From contig JACQFZ010000022.1 in NCBI GenBank assembly GCA_016199745.1, positions 310,001 to 374,000 on the forward strand: a DNA stretch of 64,000 bases. Direction: 5' to 3'. The translations under genes were made by a program, and so were the position numbers. Source of the DNA: Gammaproteobacteria bacterium. Lineage in GTDB: Bacteria > Pseudomonadota > Gammaproteobacteria > Acidiferrobacterales > Sulfurifustaceae. The notes below the pieces were generated by a model. The model made no database searches, had not been told where the DNA came from, and was given only the letters and a program-made list of their open reading frames with translations. Positions 9,353 through 18,022 of this stretch are shown here, piece after piece. Each line of letters begins with the position of its first letter. The stretch's first letter is position 1.

Positions 9353-10488
9353 ACGTGCTGTTCTATCTAAAGCATTTTCCCGCCGCTGGCGCGCCGTTGC
9401 GCGTCGGCACCAACAAGGCGGTACACGGGCTCGCTGCCGGTCTGGTGATGCGGGGAGCGCAGGTGACGGTGTTGTGTGAAGGGCCGCAGGACAGTTGCCG
9501 GCGGAGTGACGCCGGCTACGACATCCGTTGCTTTCGGAATCAAGCGCCATACCGCAGCTTTCGTCTGGCGCCCAGTCTGCGCGCCTACATCGAACGGCTC
9601 GCGCGCGGCGATGTCCTGGTTGTGCTCAACGGCATCTTTCATCCGAGTCTTTATTCGTTGTCGCGTTTGTTGCAAGACCAGCGCCTGCCGTTCGTGGTGG
9701 CGCCGCACGGGCCGTATCACCCGGTGATGTTCCAGAAAAATTCCTATCTCAAATGGCCGTATTGGTTTCTAGTCGAACGCTCGCTGTTGCAGCGCGCCGA
9801 GGCGATTCAGTTCTTGGATAAACGCCACGCCGTATGGTCGCGGCGCCTTGGCATCGAACGGCCGGTGATTGAAACGCCGAATGGGTTTTCGGTCGATGAC
9901 ATAGTGCCGGAACAAGACTTGGTGTGGCGCCGCCAGGGACCGGCGCGGCTGCTGTATTGGGGTCGCTTGTCGGTGCATAACAAAGGCCTGGATGTTTTAT
10001 TCGACGCCTTTTCTGCCTTCGGCGCCGAGCACGACGCCCAACTGACTATTCAAGGACCGGATTGGACCGGCGAGCGCGCCGCCGTCGATCGGCTGGTCAT
10101 GCAGCTGCCGTTTCCGGAGCGCGTACAGATTCGCCCGCCGGTATTCGATATGCCATCGCCGCGCGTCATGATCGAGCACGATGTCGTATGTATGCCGTCG
10201 CGTTACGAAGGCTTCGGTTTGAGCGCGTTGGAGGCGATGCTGGCAGCGCGTGTGGTGCTCGTGCCGCGCACCGCTGGCGTTGCCCCGCACGTGCAAGCGA
10301 GCGATTGCGGTGTGGTGGTGGCAAAACCGACGGCGAACACGATCCACCAAGGATTGGCGACACTCATGGCACGGCGCGATGAGTGGCGTGCCATGGGGTT
10401 GCGCGGCCGCGACTATGCCTTGCGCTATCTCAGTTGGGAAGCGATCGCGGCGAACGCGCTGCAACACTACCAGCGACTGGTGGCCTGA
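9349..10488 (+). CDS. Glycosyltransferase, GT4-like
   Basis: A 379-residue GT-B glycosyltransferase. The N-terminal domain holds the acceptor-binding fold (FYLKHFPAAGAPLRVG). The C-terminal domain has the donor-site pattern YWGRLSVHNKGLDVLFDAF and the late motif MPSRYEGFGLSALEAMLAARVVLVP, whose EGFGLSALEA is the EX7E signature of GT4 enzymes. It should transfer a nucleotide-activated sugar to the lipid-linked unit; donor and acceptor cannot be told. It overlaps the pyruvyltransferase gene by four bases and precedes the fusion gene by one base. Confidence 0.88.
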   Translation: MNVLFYLKHFPAAGAPLRVGTNKAVHGLAAGLVMRGAQVTVLCEGPQDSCRRSDAGYDIRCFRNQAPYRSFRLAPSLRAYIERLARGDVLVVLNGIFHPSLYSLSRLLQDQRLPFVVAPHGPYHPVMFQKNSYLKWPYWFLVERSLLQRAEAIQFLDKRHAVWSRRLGIERPVIETPNGFSVDDIVPEQDLVWRRQGPARLLYWGRLSVHNKGLDVLFDAFSAFGAEHDAQLTIQGPDWTGERAAVDRLVMQLPFPERVQIRPPVFDMPSPRVMIEHDVVCMPSRYEGFGLSALEAMLAARVVLVPRTAGVAPHVQASDCGVVVAKPTANTIHQGLATLMARRDEWRAMGLRGRDYALRYLSWEAIAANALQHYQRLVA

Positions 10489-10489
10489 G

Positions 10490-12292
10490 ATGAACGAGCA
10501 CTCGTCCGCACAGCTGTTCTTGGCCCTGTTCCGCTTTCTCGAGGAGCACGGCATAGCCTATTGCGTCATGGGCGACAGCCGCGATTTTCCGCACGTCATC
10601 GCCAGCGATGTCGATATCGTGATCGCGCCCGACTGCTTACCGAGCTTGGCCGGTAGGCTGCAAACGTTCTGCGCGCGCCATGAATGGCGTGTTGTGCAAT
10701 GCCTGTCGCACGAACACAACGCGCATTATTTCGTGCTGAGCCGGATCGACGTCGACGGTGGTCCGATTTATTTGGCGGTGGATTTCTGCGGCGATTATTA
10801 CCGCCACGGCCGTCTGTTCCTGACGGCGCAGCAATTGTTGTCGGAACGCACCGCGGCGCGCGATCGCGTGGGTCGCGCGCGCGGCTTTTTCGTCGCCGCG
10901 CCGGCCGACGAATTTATTTATTACCTGATGAAGCGCGTCGATAAGCAACAGCTCGATGAGTGTCACGCTAGCCATTTGAGCGCGCAGTGGCGGCAAGATA
11001 GTCAAGGTGCACGGTGTCAGCTCAAGTACTTTTGGGACAGTGCGACCGATGTCGCCGAACTTGCGTGTGCGGCGGAAAGCGGTGACTGGAGCGCGCTGTC
11101 GGTTTCGTTGCCACGTTTGCGGAAGGCGTTACAGCGGCAATTGCGGCAGTCGGCGCGCGCCACGTTCGCCGAATTCAAGCGACGCTGGGCACGTTTAGCG
11201 CAACCGACGGGATTACTGCTTGTTGTGCTCGGTCCGGACGGCAGCGGCAAGAGCAGTTTGATTCAGCAACTTTCCTCGGTGTTGCAACCGGCGTTCCGTC
11301 GGGTCGAGATCTTCCATTTGCGTCCGCGCCTATTTCAACGGGCGGCGGCGGCGATACCGGTCACCCAGCCGCAGGCGCAACCGCCGCATGCTTGGCTCGT
11401 TTCGTTGATTAAGCCGATTTACTTCCTGGCCGATTACGGTTTGGGTTATCTGCTGAAGATTCGCCCGCGCTTAGTGCGCTCGGGCCTGGTGGTGTTCGAT
11501 CGTTATTATCACGACCTGTTGGTCGATCCGCGGCGCTATCGTTACCGTGCATCGATGCGTTGGCCGCGCTCGATCGGCCGGCAGATTCCGTCACCGGATC
11601 TTTGGTTAGTGCTGGATGTTCCGGCCGAGGTGGCGCAGGCGCGCAAATCGGAGGTGACGTTCGCAGAATCGGCGCGTCAGCGTGCGGCCTATCGCGATTT
11701 GGCGGCACGGCTCGACAATGCGGTGCTGCTGAACGCAGCGCGACCGCTAGCGGAGGTCGTGACGCAAGCGAGCTCGGCGGTGCTCGCGCATCTCGCCGAG
11801 CGCACACGGATGCGGCTCAATGCGAGCGCCGTATCCGCGGATAATCCGCTGGGCGCACGCGTGCTGCTGTTTTTCTGTCGCCATGAGATACCGTTCTTCA
11901 GCCGGTTAGTGCGCGTGCTATTCAACAGCGATATCTACGCCACGCTCGCGCCATCAACCCGTCTGCCGCATCCCTACGGCATCATCATCCATTCCAAGGC
12001 ACGCCTCGGTGAACGCGTCACCGTCATGCAGCAGGTGACGCTGGGCGGCAAAGATATGGACGAGAACCTGGCGCCGATCGTCGGTGACGACGTCTACATC
12101 GGCGTCGGCGCCAAGGTGTTGGGCGGTGTGCGCATCGGTAACGAAGTCACGATCGGCGCCAATGCGGTCGTGACCCGTGACGTACCGCCGTGCCATACCG
12201 TGGTCGGATTTAACCGATTGTTGCCGCGTGAAGCGGCGGCAACAATTCTGTCGGCGATGGTGCGCGACACGAAATTGGAGATATGGCCATGA
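10490..12292 (+). CDS. Three-domain fusion: nucleotidyltransferase-like / thymidylate kinase-like P-loop / serine acetyltransferase-like
   Basis: A 600-residue protein read from ATG at 10490. Residues 1 to about 190 resemble a minimal nucleotidyltransferase fold, with SDVDIVIAPD carrying the Asp pair. Residues about 235-445 form a P-loop kinase of thymidylate kinase type: GPDGSGKS at 248-255 and VVFDRYYHD further on. From about residue 453 it is a serine O-acetyltransferase-like left-handed beta-helix, with the repeats IIIHSKARLGERVTVMQQVT and VGDDVYIGVGAKVLGGVRIG. The first two domains occur together in some exopolysaccharide loci; the acetyltransferase is normally a separate gene. The frame is continuous, so this looks like a true fusion. 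Its joint role is unknown; sugar or lipid phosphate handling plus O-acetylation is a guess. Confidence 0.75.
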   Translation: MNEHSSAQLFLALFRFLEEHGIAYCVMGDSRDFPHVIASDVDIVIAPDCLPSLAGRLQTFCARHEWRVVQCLSHEHNAHYFVLSRIDVDGGPIYLAVDFCGDYYRHGRLFLTAQQLLSERTAARDRVGRARGFFVAAPADEFIYYLMKRVDKQQLDECHASHLSAQWRQDSQGARCQLKYFWDSATDVAELACAAESGDWSALSVSLPRLRKALQRQLRQSARATFAEFKRRWARLAQPTGLLLVVLGPDGSGKSSLIQQLSSVLQPAFRRVEIFHLRPRLFQRAAAAIPVTQPQAQPPHAWLVSLIKPIYFLADYGLGYLLKIRPRLVRSGLVVFDRYYHDLLVDPRRYRYRASMRWPRSIGRQIPSPDLWLVLDVPAEVAQARKSEVTFAESARQRAAYRDLAARLDNAVLLNAARPLAEVVTQASSAVLAHLAERTRMRLNASAVSADNPLGARVLLFFCRHEIPFFSRLVRVLFNSDIYATLAPSTRLPHPYGIIIHSKARLGERVTVMQQVTLGGKDMDENLAPIVGDDVYIGVGAKVLGGVRIGNEVTIGANAVVTRDVPPCHTVVGFNRLLPREAAATILSAMVRDTKLEIWP

Positions 12293-13554
12293 CCATGGCG
12301 GTTTCGCCGGTCGTACCCGTCGGTCTGCAGCGCCGCGCCGGTTCGTTGCGTTGGACGGAACAATTGTTCTTGCTGTGTATTGCGCTCGCCGTGCTGATTG
12401 TCGTCAGCCGTTTCGTGTGGCCCGTCGAACAAATTCCTTACTTCGAGCATTTACCGTTGTTGCTCACGCTGCCACTGTTTACATTCACGTTGATCGAGCG
12501 GCGTTTATCTGCGAAGCGTATCGAGCCCACTGCGACGACGAGCTTGCGCGTTGCTTGGCCGTTGGCGCTGCTGACCTTATTTATTGTCGCCGGCAGCGGC
12601 TACGCGCGGCTCGCGCTTGGCGTGCAGACGTCGTTTCTCAATATGGGGCTGTACATGGGCCTTACGTTTGCCGGCGCGAGTTTCATTACCCAGAGTGCAA
12701 CGCCGGAACGCATCGTCCATGTCTTCTGCCAGTTGTTGTTGTGGGGCGCGTTGGCGATGGGTGTTGGCCTGATCGTGTACTTCCGCCGCCGTGAGGTGTA
12801 TCACGAAGAGATCTTTCTGGTTATTCCGTTGGCTGCGTATGGTTTGCTGCAGTTCCGGCGCGGGCTCGCGCGCTGGGGCAGCGTCTTATTTTTTTTGGGT
12901 CTGGCGGCGTTGTCGGCCAAAAACACCTCTTATTTAGTGACGCTGCTGACCGCGTCCTATCTCAGTTTATTGTTTTGGTGGCGCGATAACGGCGCGACCT
13001 CGCCGGTGCATCGTGTATGGCGCTACTACATGGCGTTCGTGGTGCTGCTCGGTGCAGTCGTGGCGGCGGTCCTCCTGCTCGAATACCGCGAGACCTATCT
13101 GCCTAGCGGCAATGTCGAGTTTCGCAGCCACACCTATGCGCTGGCGTGGGAACGATTTCTGGAGTCGCCGTTCTGGGGCACGGGGTTCGTTGTCGCGAGT
13201 GTCGAGAAATTCAGGCTCTATACGGTCGGCAGCACGCGCAATGTGTTGCCGACGCACAGCGACGTCATGGATCTGTTGGCTAATGGCGGAGCGCTTGGCA
13301 TCGGCTTATGGGCGTTGGGATTGATACGCATTGGCCGCTTTGCCTATTGCCGAATGTTGGCCTCGCGTTACCTGTCGCATCCACTCGCACCCTATGTGCA
13401 CACCTTGGCCGTGATCTCGCTCGCGGCCGTCATTACCTACAGCTTCAACCCCATCATGTTGAAGCCGGGCATGGCCTATCTCGTATGGATCAGCCTCGGA
13501 TTTTTACTCGGGCTGGCATTGCGCAGCGATGTCGTGCGGAGGTCGGAAGAGTGA
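12289..13554 (+). CDS. O-antigen ligase/polymerase (Wzy-like) membrane protein
   Basis: A 422-residue protein with about 10-12 hydrophobic segments and a long central periplasmic loop. The loop region contains SHTYALAWERFLESPFWGTGF, followed by THSDVMDLLANGGALGIGLW, which resembles the Wzy_C/O-antigen ligase signature where His and Gly-rich turns precede a helix. In a Wzx/Wzy pathway it would polymerise repeat units on the periplasmic face. An ATG at 12283 is an alternative start; the one at 12289 overlaps the preceding stop by ATGA like the other genes here. Confidence 0.8.
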   Translation: MTMAVSPVVPVGLQRRAGSLRWTEQLFLLCIALAVLIVVSRFVWPVEQIPYFEHLPLLLTLPLFTFTLIERRLSAKRIEPTATTSLRVAWPLALLTLFIVAGSGYARLALGVQTSFLNMGLYMGLTFAGASFITQSATPERIVHVFCQLLLWGALAMGVGLIVYFRRREVYHEEIFLVIPLAAYGLLQFRRGLARWGSVLFFLGLAALSAKNTSYLVTLLTASYLSLLFWWRDNGATSPVHRVWRYYMAFVVLLGAVVAAVLLLEYRETYLPSGNVEFRSHTYALAWERFLESPFWGTGFVVASVEKFRLYTVGSTRNVLPTHSDVMDLLANGGALGIGLWALGLIRIGRFAYCRMLASRYLSHPLAPYVHTLAVISLAAVITYSFNPIMLKPGMAYLVWISLGFLLGLALRSDVVRRSEE

Positions 13555-13623
13555 TTAGCAAGATGACAGCCGAGAGCAAGCCGGTCTTTCAACACATCAT
13601 TCAGCGTTCTAAGGATGGCGCGC

Positions 13624-14631
13624 ATGCAAACCGTAGAGCCAAGCGATAACCCAACCCAATTGGCGATTTCTCCGGCGCCGTTAGCCGAGCTCATTGCGCC
13701 ATCGTCGCCGGTGCCGCAGTGGCTTACCGTCGATCGTTGTCCGAGTTGCGGTTCGACGCGCGTGCGCGAACGTCACGCGCTATCCAACACTTTTTATTTC
13801 TTCGGCAACGAGCGGATTCATTTTCCCGATCGGGGTATCGCGGTATTGGTCTGTACCGACTGTCGCTTAGTTTATAAGAACGTATTGCCGACGCCTGATT
13901 TCCTGGCACAGGTATTCCGCCGGCAGACGGGAATGAAGTGGATGGAATCCAACGACTTCTCGCTCGAAGTGGCCGAGCTCAAGCGCGTCGCTGGCAGTGG
14001 GCTGCGCGATGTGCTCGACATCGGCGCCGGCAACGGTGATTTTTTGAAAAGCTGCGCCATCGGCGGAATTCGCGGTCGGCTATCGGCGTTGGACGTGGTG
14101 GTGCACCCGGGTTTGATGCGCTACCTCACCGGCGAGTTCATTCAAGGTTTTGCCGACGTCACGCGTCTGCACTGGAGCGGTAAACCGTATCAGGTGGTGA
14201 CGTTGTTCGATGTGCTCGAGCACTTGTACTCGCCGTTGCTGGCGTTCAAGAACTTGCAGCGCCTGGTCAAGCGCGGCGGATGGGTTTTGCTCGAGACCGG
14301 AAATGTCGACAGCGAATGGCCGCGCCGCTATGGGCTCAGCAAGTGGTGGTACGTGGATTTGTTCGAGCACCACGTATTTTGGTCGCGCCGTTCGCTCGAG
14401 CACATCGCCCGCCGCTGTGGCTTCGACATCGTTTATCTGCAGGAGCGCCGCCACAAGAGCCGTCTTAGTCCGCTGAGTCTGCACACGGCCAAGGATCTGA
14501 TCAAAGTCTTCTTCTATTGTACCGCGCGGGGTGCCTACGCCAGTTTGGCGGCGCACTTAGGCAAGCGTGGCGCGCAACCCTGGGACCCGTTTACGCGCGA
14601 TCACATTCGCGCGGTACTACGTCGGCGCTGA
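13624..14631 (+). CDS. Class I SAM-dependent methyltransferase
   Basis: A 335-residue protein. ATG at 13624 is chosen because AAGGA lies eight bases upstream; 13615 is an alternative. A Cys pair (CPSCGSTRV...CTDCRLVYKN) near residues 38-85 looks like the zinc-ribbon-like start seen in many sugar or polyketide methyltransferases. The SAM-binding motif is LDIGAGNGDFLKSC, followed by VVTLFDVLEHLYSP and GGWVLLETGN, as in Methyltransf_23. It probably methylates a sugar of the repeat unit or a biosynthetic intermediate. A gap of about 70 bases separates it from the polymerase gene. Confidence 0.85.
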   Translation: MQTVEPSDNPTQLAISPAPLAELIAPSSPVPQWLTVDRCPSCGSTRVRERHALSNTFYFFGNERIHFPDRGIAVLVCTDCRLVYKNVLPTPDFLAQVFRRQTGMKWMESNDFSLEVAELKRVAGSGLRDVLDIGAGNGDFLKSCAIGGIRGRLSALDVVVHPGLMRYLTGEFIQGFADVTRLHWSGKPYQVVTLFDVLEHLYSPLLAFKNLQRLVKRGGWVLLETGNVDSEWPRRYGLSKWWYVDLFEHHVFWSRRSLEHIARRCGFDIVYLQERRHKSRLSPLSLHTAKDLIKVFFYCTARGAYASLAAHLGKRGAQPWDPFTRDHIRAVLRRR

Positions 14632-14643
14632 GGCGAACGAATC

Positions 14644-15477
14644 ATGATGACACTGCCAAGCATTTCCCTTGTCACCTGTTCCTATCAGCAGGGACGCTAT
14701 TTAGAGACGACCCTGCGTTCGGTGTTGCAGCAAGGCTATCCGCATCTCGAATACCTCGTCATCGACGGCGGTTCCACGGATACCAGTCTGGCGACGATTC
14801 GCCGTTATCAAGATCAGCTCGCTTATTGGGTGTCGGAAACGGATCGCGGTCAGACCGACGCCTTGATCAAGGGTTTCAATCACAGTTACGGCGAAATTTT
14901 CGGTTGGCTGTGTTCGGACGACTTGTTGTTGCCCGGCGCGTTGCAGGCGGTGGGTGAATTTTTTGCGCGTCACCCACGGGCGCAGGCGCTTTACGGGGAT
15001 TCGTTATGGATCGACGATGCCGGGCGATTGCTGCGGGCAAAAAAAGAGATACCGTTTAATCGCTTCGTGTTTCTCTACGACCATAACTACATCCCGCAGC
15101 CGTCGATGTTTTGGCGCCGCTCGTTGTATCAGACGGTCGGTGGGCTCGATGCCGGATTCAATCTCTCCATGGACGGCGATTTGTGGGAGCGTTTTTCCGC
15201 GCGCACGACCATCGCCCATCTGCCGCGTTATCTCTCGTGCATGCGTTTTTATCCGGCGCAAAAGACGCGCCGCTTGCGGCCACAAGCGCAGCGCGAAGAC
15301 ATGTGTATCCGCCATCGACGCAGTTGGCATCGGCAAACAGCGGCGCTGTACCCGGCGTTGCATGTGTTAGCCCGCGGCCTGCGCGTGCTATCCAAGACCG
15401 TCGCCGGCGGTTATCACGCACGCGTGCCGCAAGAGGTTCGGCAATGGTTGCAGCAACAGGCGATAGAGGCAGGATGA
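14644..15477 (+). CDS. Glycosyltransferase family 2
   Basis: A 277-residue GT-A enzyme. It starts ISLVTCSYQQGRYLETTLRS, then YLVIDGGSTDTS carries the first Asp of the nucleotide site, and FGWLCSDDLLLPGA holds the metal-binding Asp-Asp of the family. FNLSMDGDLWERF fits the acceptor region. It should add one sugar to the lipid-linked unit on the cytoplasmic side. It overlaps the next gene by ATGA. Length is normal for a single-domain GT2. Confidence 0.9.
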   Translation: MMTLPSISLVTCSYQQGRYLETTLRSVLQQGYPHLEYLVIDGGSTDTSLATIRRYQDQLAYWVSETDRGQTDALIKGFNHSYGEIFGWLCSDDLLLPGALQAVGEFFARHPRAQALYGDSLWIDDAGRLLRAKKEIPFNRFVFLYDHNYIPQPSMFWRRSLYQTVGGLDAGFNLSMDGDLWERFSARTTIAHLPRYLSCMRFYPAQKTRRLRPQAQREDMCIRHRRSWHRQTAALYPALHVLARGLRVLSKTVAGGYHARVPQEVRQWLQQQAIEAG

Positions 15478-16688
15478 GTCTGCAGCTCGCCGAATCCTGG
15501 CGCACGATCGGCGATTCGTTGTCGATCGATAACGATGTCGGCAACGCCGACGCGCAGGTGTGGCGTTGTGTAAAACGGCATGAGAGTTGGGGAAGTTGGC
15601 GCGCATTGTTCAGCGACAAGCCGCGCTCCTTGATGGTGCCGTCGCGTGGCCCGGGGGTACAGCGCAGCAGCGTTAAATTCTTCATTAGCAACCCGCTGTC
15701 GCGTTTATACGCGCAGACGATGCTGCAGGCCAATCGCTGGTGGCCAAAGGCGCAACTACTGCCGGAGATGACGCTACCGCCGGTGAGCGGCCCGACCTTG
15801 TTAGACGAACTGCCGTTGCCGGCCAACACGCAACTCGCGTTCCTCATCGGCACGCCGGGTCCGTATCAGAAGGCGGCGATGTTGATTATGTCCGACGGCG
15901 GTACGCCGCTGGCGTTGGTGAAGATCGCGCTCAAGGAGAGCGCCGACGACATGGTGGCGCGCGAGACGCGCTGGTTATGCGAGCTCGGACAGCAAGAGCG
16001 ACTGCGCGGCAAAACGCCGCGTTTGCTCGCGCACGGTAGCGTGCGTAGTGGGCGCGGCTATCTCGCCGCGAGTGTCGCCCCTGGCTGTGCGGTTGCCAGC
16101 GGATTTACGTCGGCGCACGCGGCGTTCCTGACGGAGTTGTCGCGCGTACGCGTTATGACCGGGCGCTTTGCCGATTCGCCGGCCTGTCGGTATTTACTAG
16201 ACTCACTCGCGCAGCTGCGGTCGATCCTGAGCGAGTCGATGGCTAGCTTGTTGGCGGATAGCTTGAGCGACTGCAGTCAGCGCTTGGCGCATTGGCATGG
16301 CCCGTTTGTGTTGGCGCACGGCGACTTTGCGCCGTGGAATGTGCGCTTGCACGACGCCGGTATTTTCGTATTCGATTGGGAATACGCCGCCGAGGGTGCG
16401 TTGCCGTTGCGCGACGTGTGTCATTTCTTCCTCGCGCCGCTGGCAGTGACAGGGCGCGGCATCAGCCTGACGCAATTGAAGACCGCATTGGACCGGGCGC
16501 AAGCGCTGGCGCTGCATGCTTATCCCGAATTTCACTGGCCGCGCCCGATCGTAGCGGCGCATTGCCTCGGTTATTTGCTCCACACCGTGCTGTTCTATGG
16601 CGAATCGCGCGGCCGCGTGCTCGAGAACCATCCTGTGATCAAGAGCTATTGCCGACTCATGCAGGAGCGTGCGCAATGGATCAATTGA
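15474..16688 (+). CDS. Aminoglycoside/choline phosphotransferase-fold protein
   Basis: A 404-residue protein read from the ATG at 15474 that overlaps the GT2 stop. The C-terminal half has the kinase-like fold of the APH/choline kinase family: the catalytic loop LAHGDFAPWNVRLHD (HGDxxxxN) and the metal-binding IFVFDWEYAAEGALPLRDV. The N-terminal ~100 residues carry no motif I know. In exopolysaccharide loci such kinases may phosphorylate a sugar or a polymer residue; the substrate cannot be told. The last bases overlap the start of the next glycosyltransferase gene by 13. Confidence 0.75.
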   Translation: MSLQLAESWRTIGDSLSIDNDVGNADAQVWRCVKRHESWGSWRALFSDKPRSLMVPSRGPGVQRSSVKFFISNPLSRLYAQTMLQANRWWPKAQLLPEMTLPPVSGPTLLDELPLPANTQLAFLIGTPGPYQKAAMLIMSDGGTPLALVKIALKESADDMVARETRWLCELGQQERLRGKTPRLLAHGSVRSGRGYLAASVAPGCAVASGFTSAHAAFLTELSRVRVMTGRFADSPACRYLLDSLAQLRSILSESMASLLADSLSDCSQRLAHWHGPFVLAHGDFAPWNVRLHDAGIFVFDWEYAAEGALPLRDVCHFFLAPLAVTGRGISLTQLKTALDRAQALALHAYPEFHWPRPIVAAHCLGYLLHTVLFYGESRGRVLENHPVIKSYCRLMQERAQWIN

Positions 16689-18022
16689 TCGTTGGCAACG
16701 CGACTCCGTCAAATTCCTTTGCCCGTTTGCGGCGGCGGGTGGGAGCCGAACCGCGTCTGCGTGTTTTACTTTCAGCCTATGCCTGCGAACCCCACCGTGG
16801 TTCAGAGCCGGGCGTCGGTTGGCGCTGGGCCGTGAATCTCGCCGCTGCCGGACACGAGATACATGTCATCACGCGCCAGAATAATCGCCACGTCATCGAG
16901 ACGGCGCTGGGCGATCGCGCGGTGCCACGTTTGTATTTTCATTATTACGATCTGCCGCCGTGGGCTCGCGGCTGGAAGCGCGGCGGGCGCGGTGTACATC
17001 TTTATTATTTTCTATGGCAGTGGGGCGCTTTCCGGATGGCGCGCAAGCTCTGTCGTCGGCACCGTTTCGATCTGGCACACCACATTAGCTTTGGCGTGTT
17101 TCGCCAGCCGAGCTTCATGGCATTTCTCGGGCTGCCCTTTATTTTTGGCCCGGTCGGCGGCGGCGAGTGCGCACCGCAGCATCTGCGCCGCAGTTTTCCG
17201 TTCGCTGGCAAAGCGATCGATTTATTGCGCGATCTTGCCAATGCCTGGGCGAAATGGGATCCGCTCATGCATGCGGTGTTTCGTCGCGCGTCGATCATTC
17301 TGTGCAAGACGCACGAGACGCTGGCGGCGATCCCGCGGCGGTATCAGGCAAAGTGCCGCGTGCAATTGGAGATTGGCACGACTACCGGTCATTCGAGCAA
17401 TGTCTCCGGTCGTTCCCACGAACGCGGGAATGACAAAAACGCGGGATTGCGCGTGCTTTTCGTCGGACGCCTCGTCTATTTAAAAGGTCTGCACTTAGCC
17501 TTGCCCGCGTTCGCGCAGCTATTACATCAGGATACGCAGGCGCGTTTCACGATCGTCGGTAGTGGACCTGAGCGCGCGCGCCTACAACAGCTCAGCGAGC
17601 AATTGGGCATTGCGCAGGCGATCGATTGGATACCGTGGCTATCGCAGTCGAAGGTATTTGAGATCTACCCGCAGTACGACGTCCTGCTCTTTCCCAGCTT
17701 GCACGATTCGAGCGGTAACGCCGTGCTGGAGGCGCTCAGTTTCGGTGTGCCGGTCGTGTGCTTAAACCTTGGTGGCCCCGGATTCCTTGTGAATGAGCAG
17801 TGCGGGATTCCGGTGCCGGCCGATGATGAACCGAGCGCGATCGCTGGGTTGACCGAGGCGCTACGGCGTTTAGCCGCGAATCGATCGTTGCGTCAATCGA
17901 TGGCGCAGGCGGCAGCGGTGCGGGCCGACGAGTTTTCGTGGCATCGACAAATCGAAGCGATGAATCAGATCTATGCGGTGGCGACGAGACGCACGGAACC
18001 GGCGGAGCGGGCGCTGCCATGA
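16676..18022 (+). CDS. Glycosyltransferase, GT4-like, with a repeat-derived linker
   Basis: A 448-residue GT-B enzyme. Near residue 27 it opens RVLLSAYACEPHRGSEPGVG, typical of a GT4 subfamily. Then come GPVGGGECAP in the acceptor domain and, in the donor domain, LFVGRLVYLKGLHLALPAF and FPSLHDSSGNAVLEALSFGVPVV (the EX7E region is here SSGNAVLEALS). Between the two domains, about residues 240-258, the linker is encoded by a short palindromic repeat (17411-17432), so several residues (SSNVSGRSHERGNDKN) are probably repeat-derived. The frame stays open and both halves look intact, so the enzyme may work. It overlaps the next gene by four bases. Confidence 0.85.
   Translation: MDQLIVGNATPSNSFARLRRRVGAEPRLRVLLSAYACEPHRGSEPGVGWRWAVNLAAAGHEIHVITRQNNRHVIETALGDRAVPRLYFHYYDLPPWARGWKRGGRGVHLYYFLWQWGAFRMARKLCRRHRFDLAHHISFGVFRQPSFMAFLGLPFIFGPVGGGECAPQHLRRSFPFAGKAIDLLRDLANAWAKWDPLMHAVFRRASIILCKTHETLAAIPRRYQAKCRVQLEIGTTTGHSSNVSGRSHERGNDKNAGLRVLFVGRLVYLKGLHLALPAFAQLLHQDTQARFTIVGSGPERARLQQLSEQLGIAQAIDWIPWLSQSKVFEIYPQYDVLLFPSLHDSSGNAVLEALSFGVPVVCLNLGGPGFLVNEQCGIPVPADDEPSAIAGLTEALRRLAANRSLRQSMAQAAAVRADEFSWHRQIEAMNQIYAVATRRTEPAERALP
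17411..17432. repeat. Short palindromic repeat inside a glycosyltransferase gene
   Basis: CGTTCCC at 17411-17417 and GGGAATG at 17426-17432 form a 7-bp stem (one G-T pair) around ACGAACGC. The pattern GTTCCCACGAACGCGGGAATGAC is the well-known shape of dispersed intergenic palindromes in many proteobacteria, yet here it lies in the inter-domain linker of an intact gene. The frame is preserved. Confidence 0.65.
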
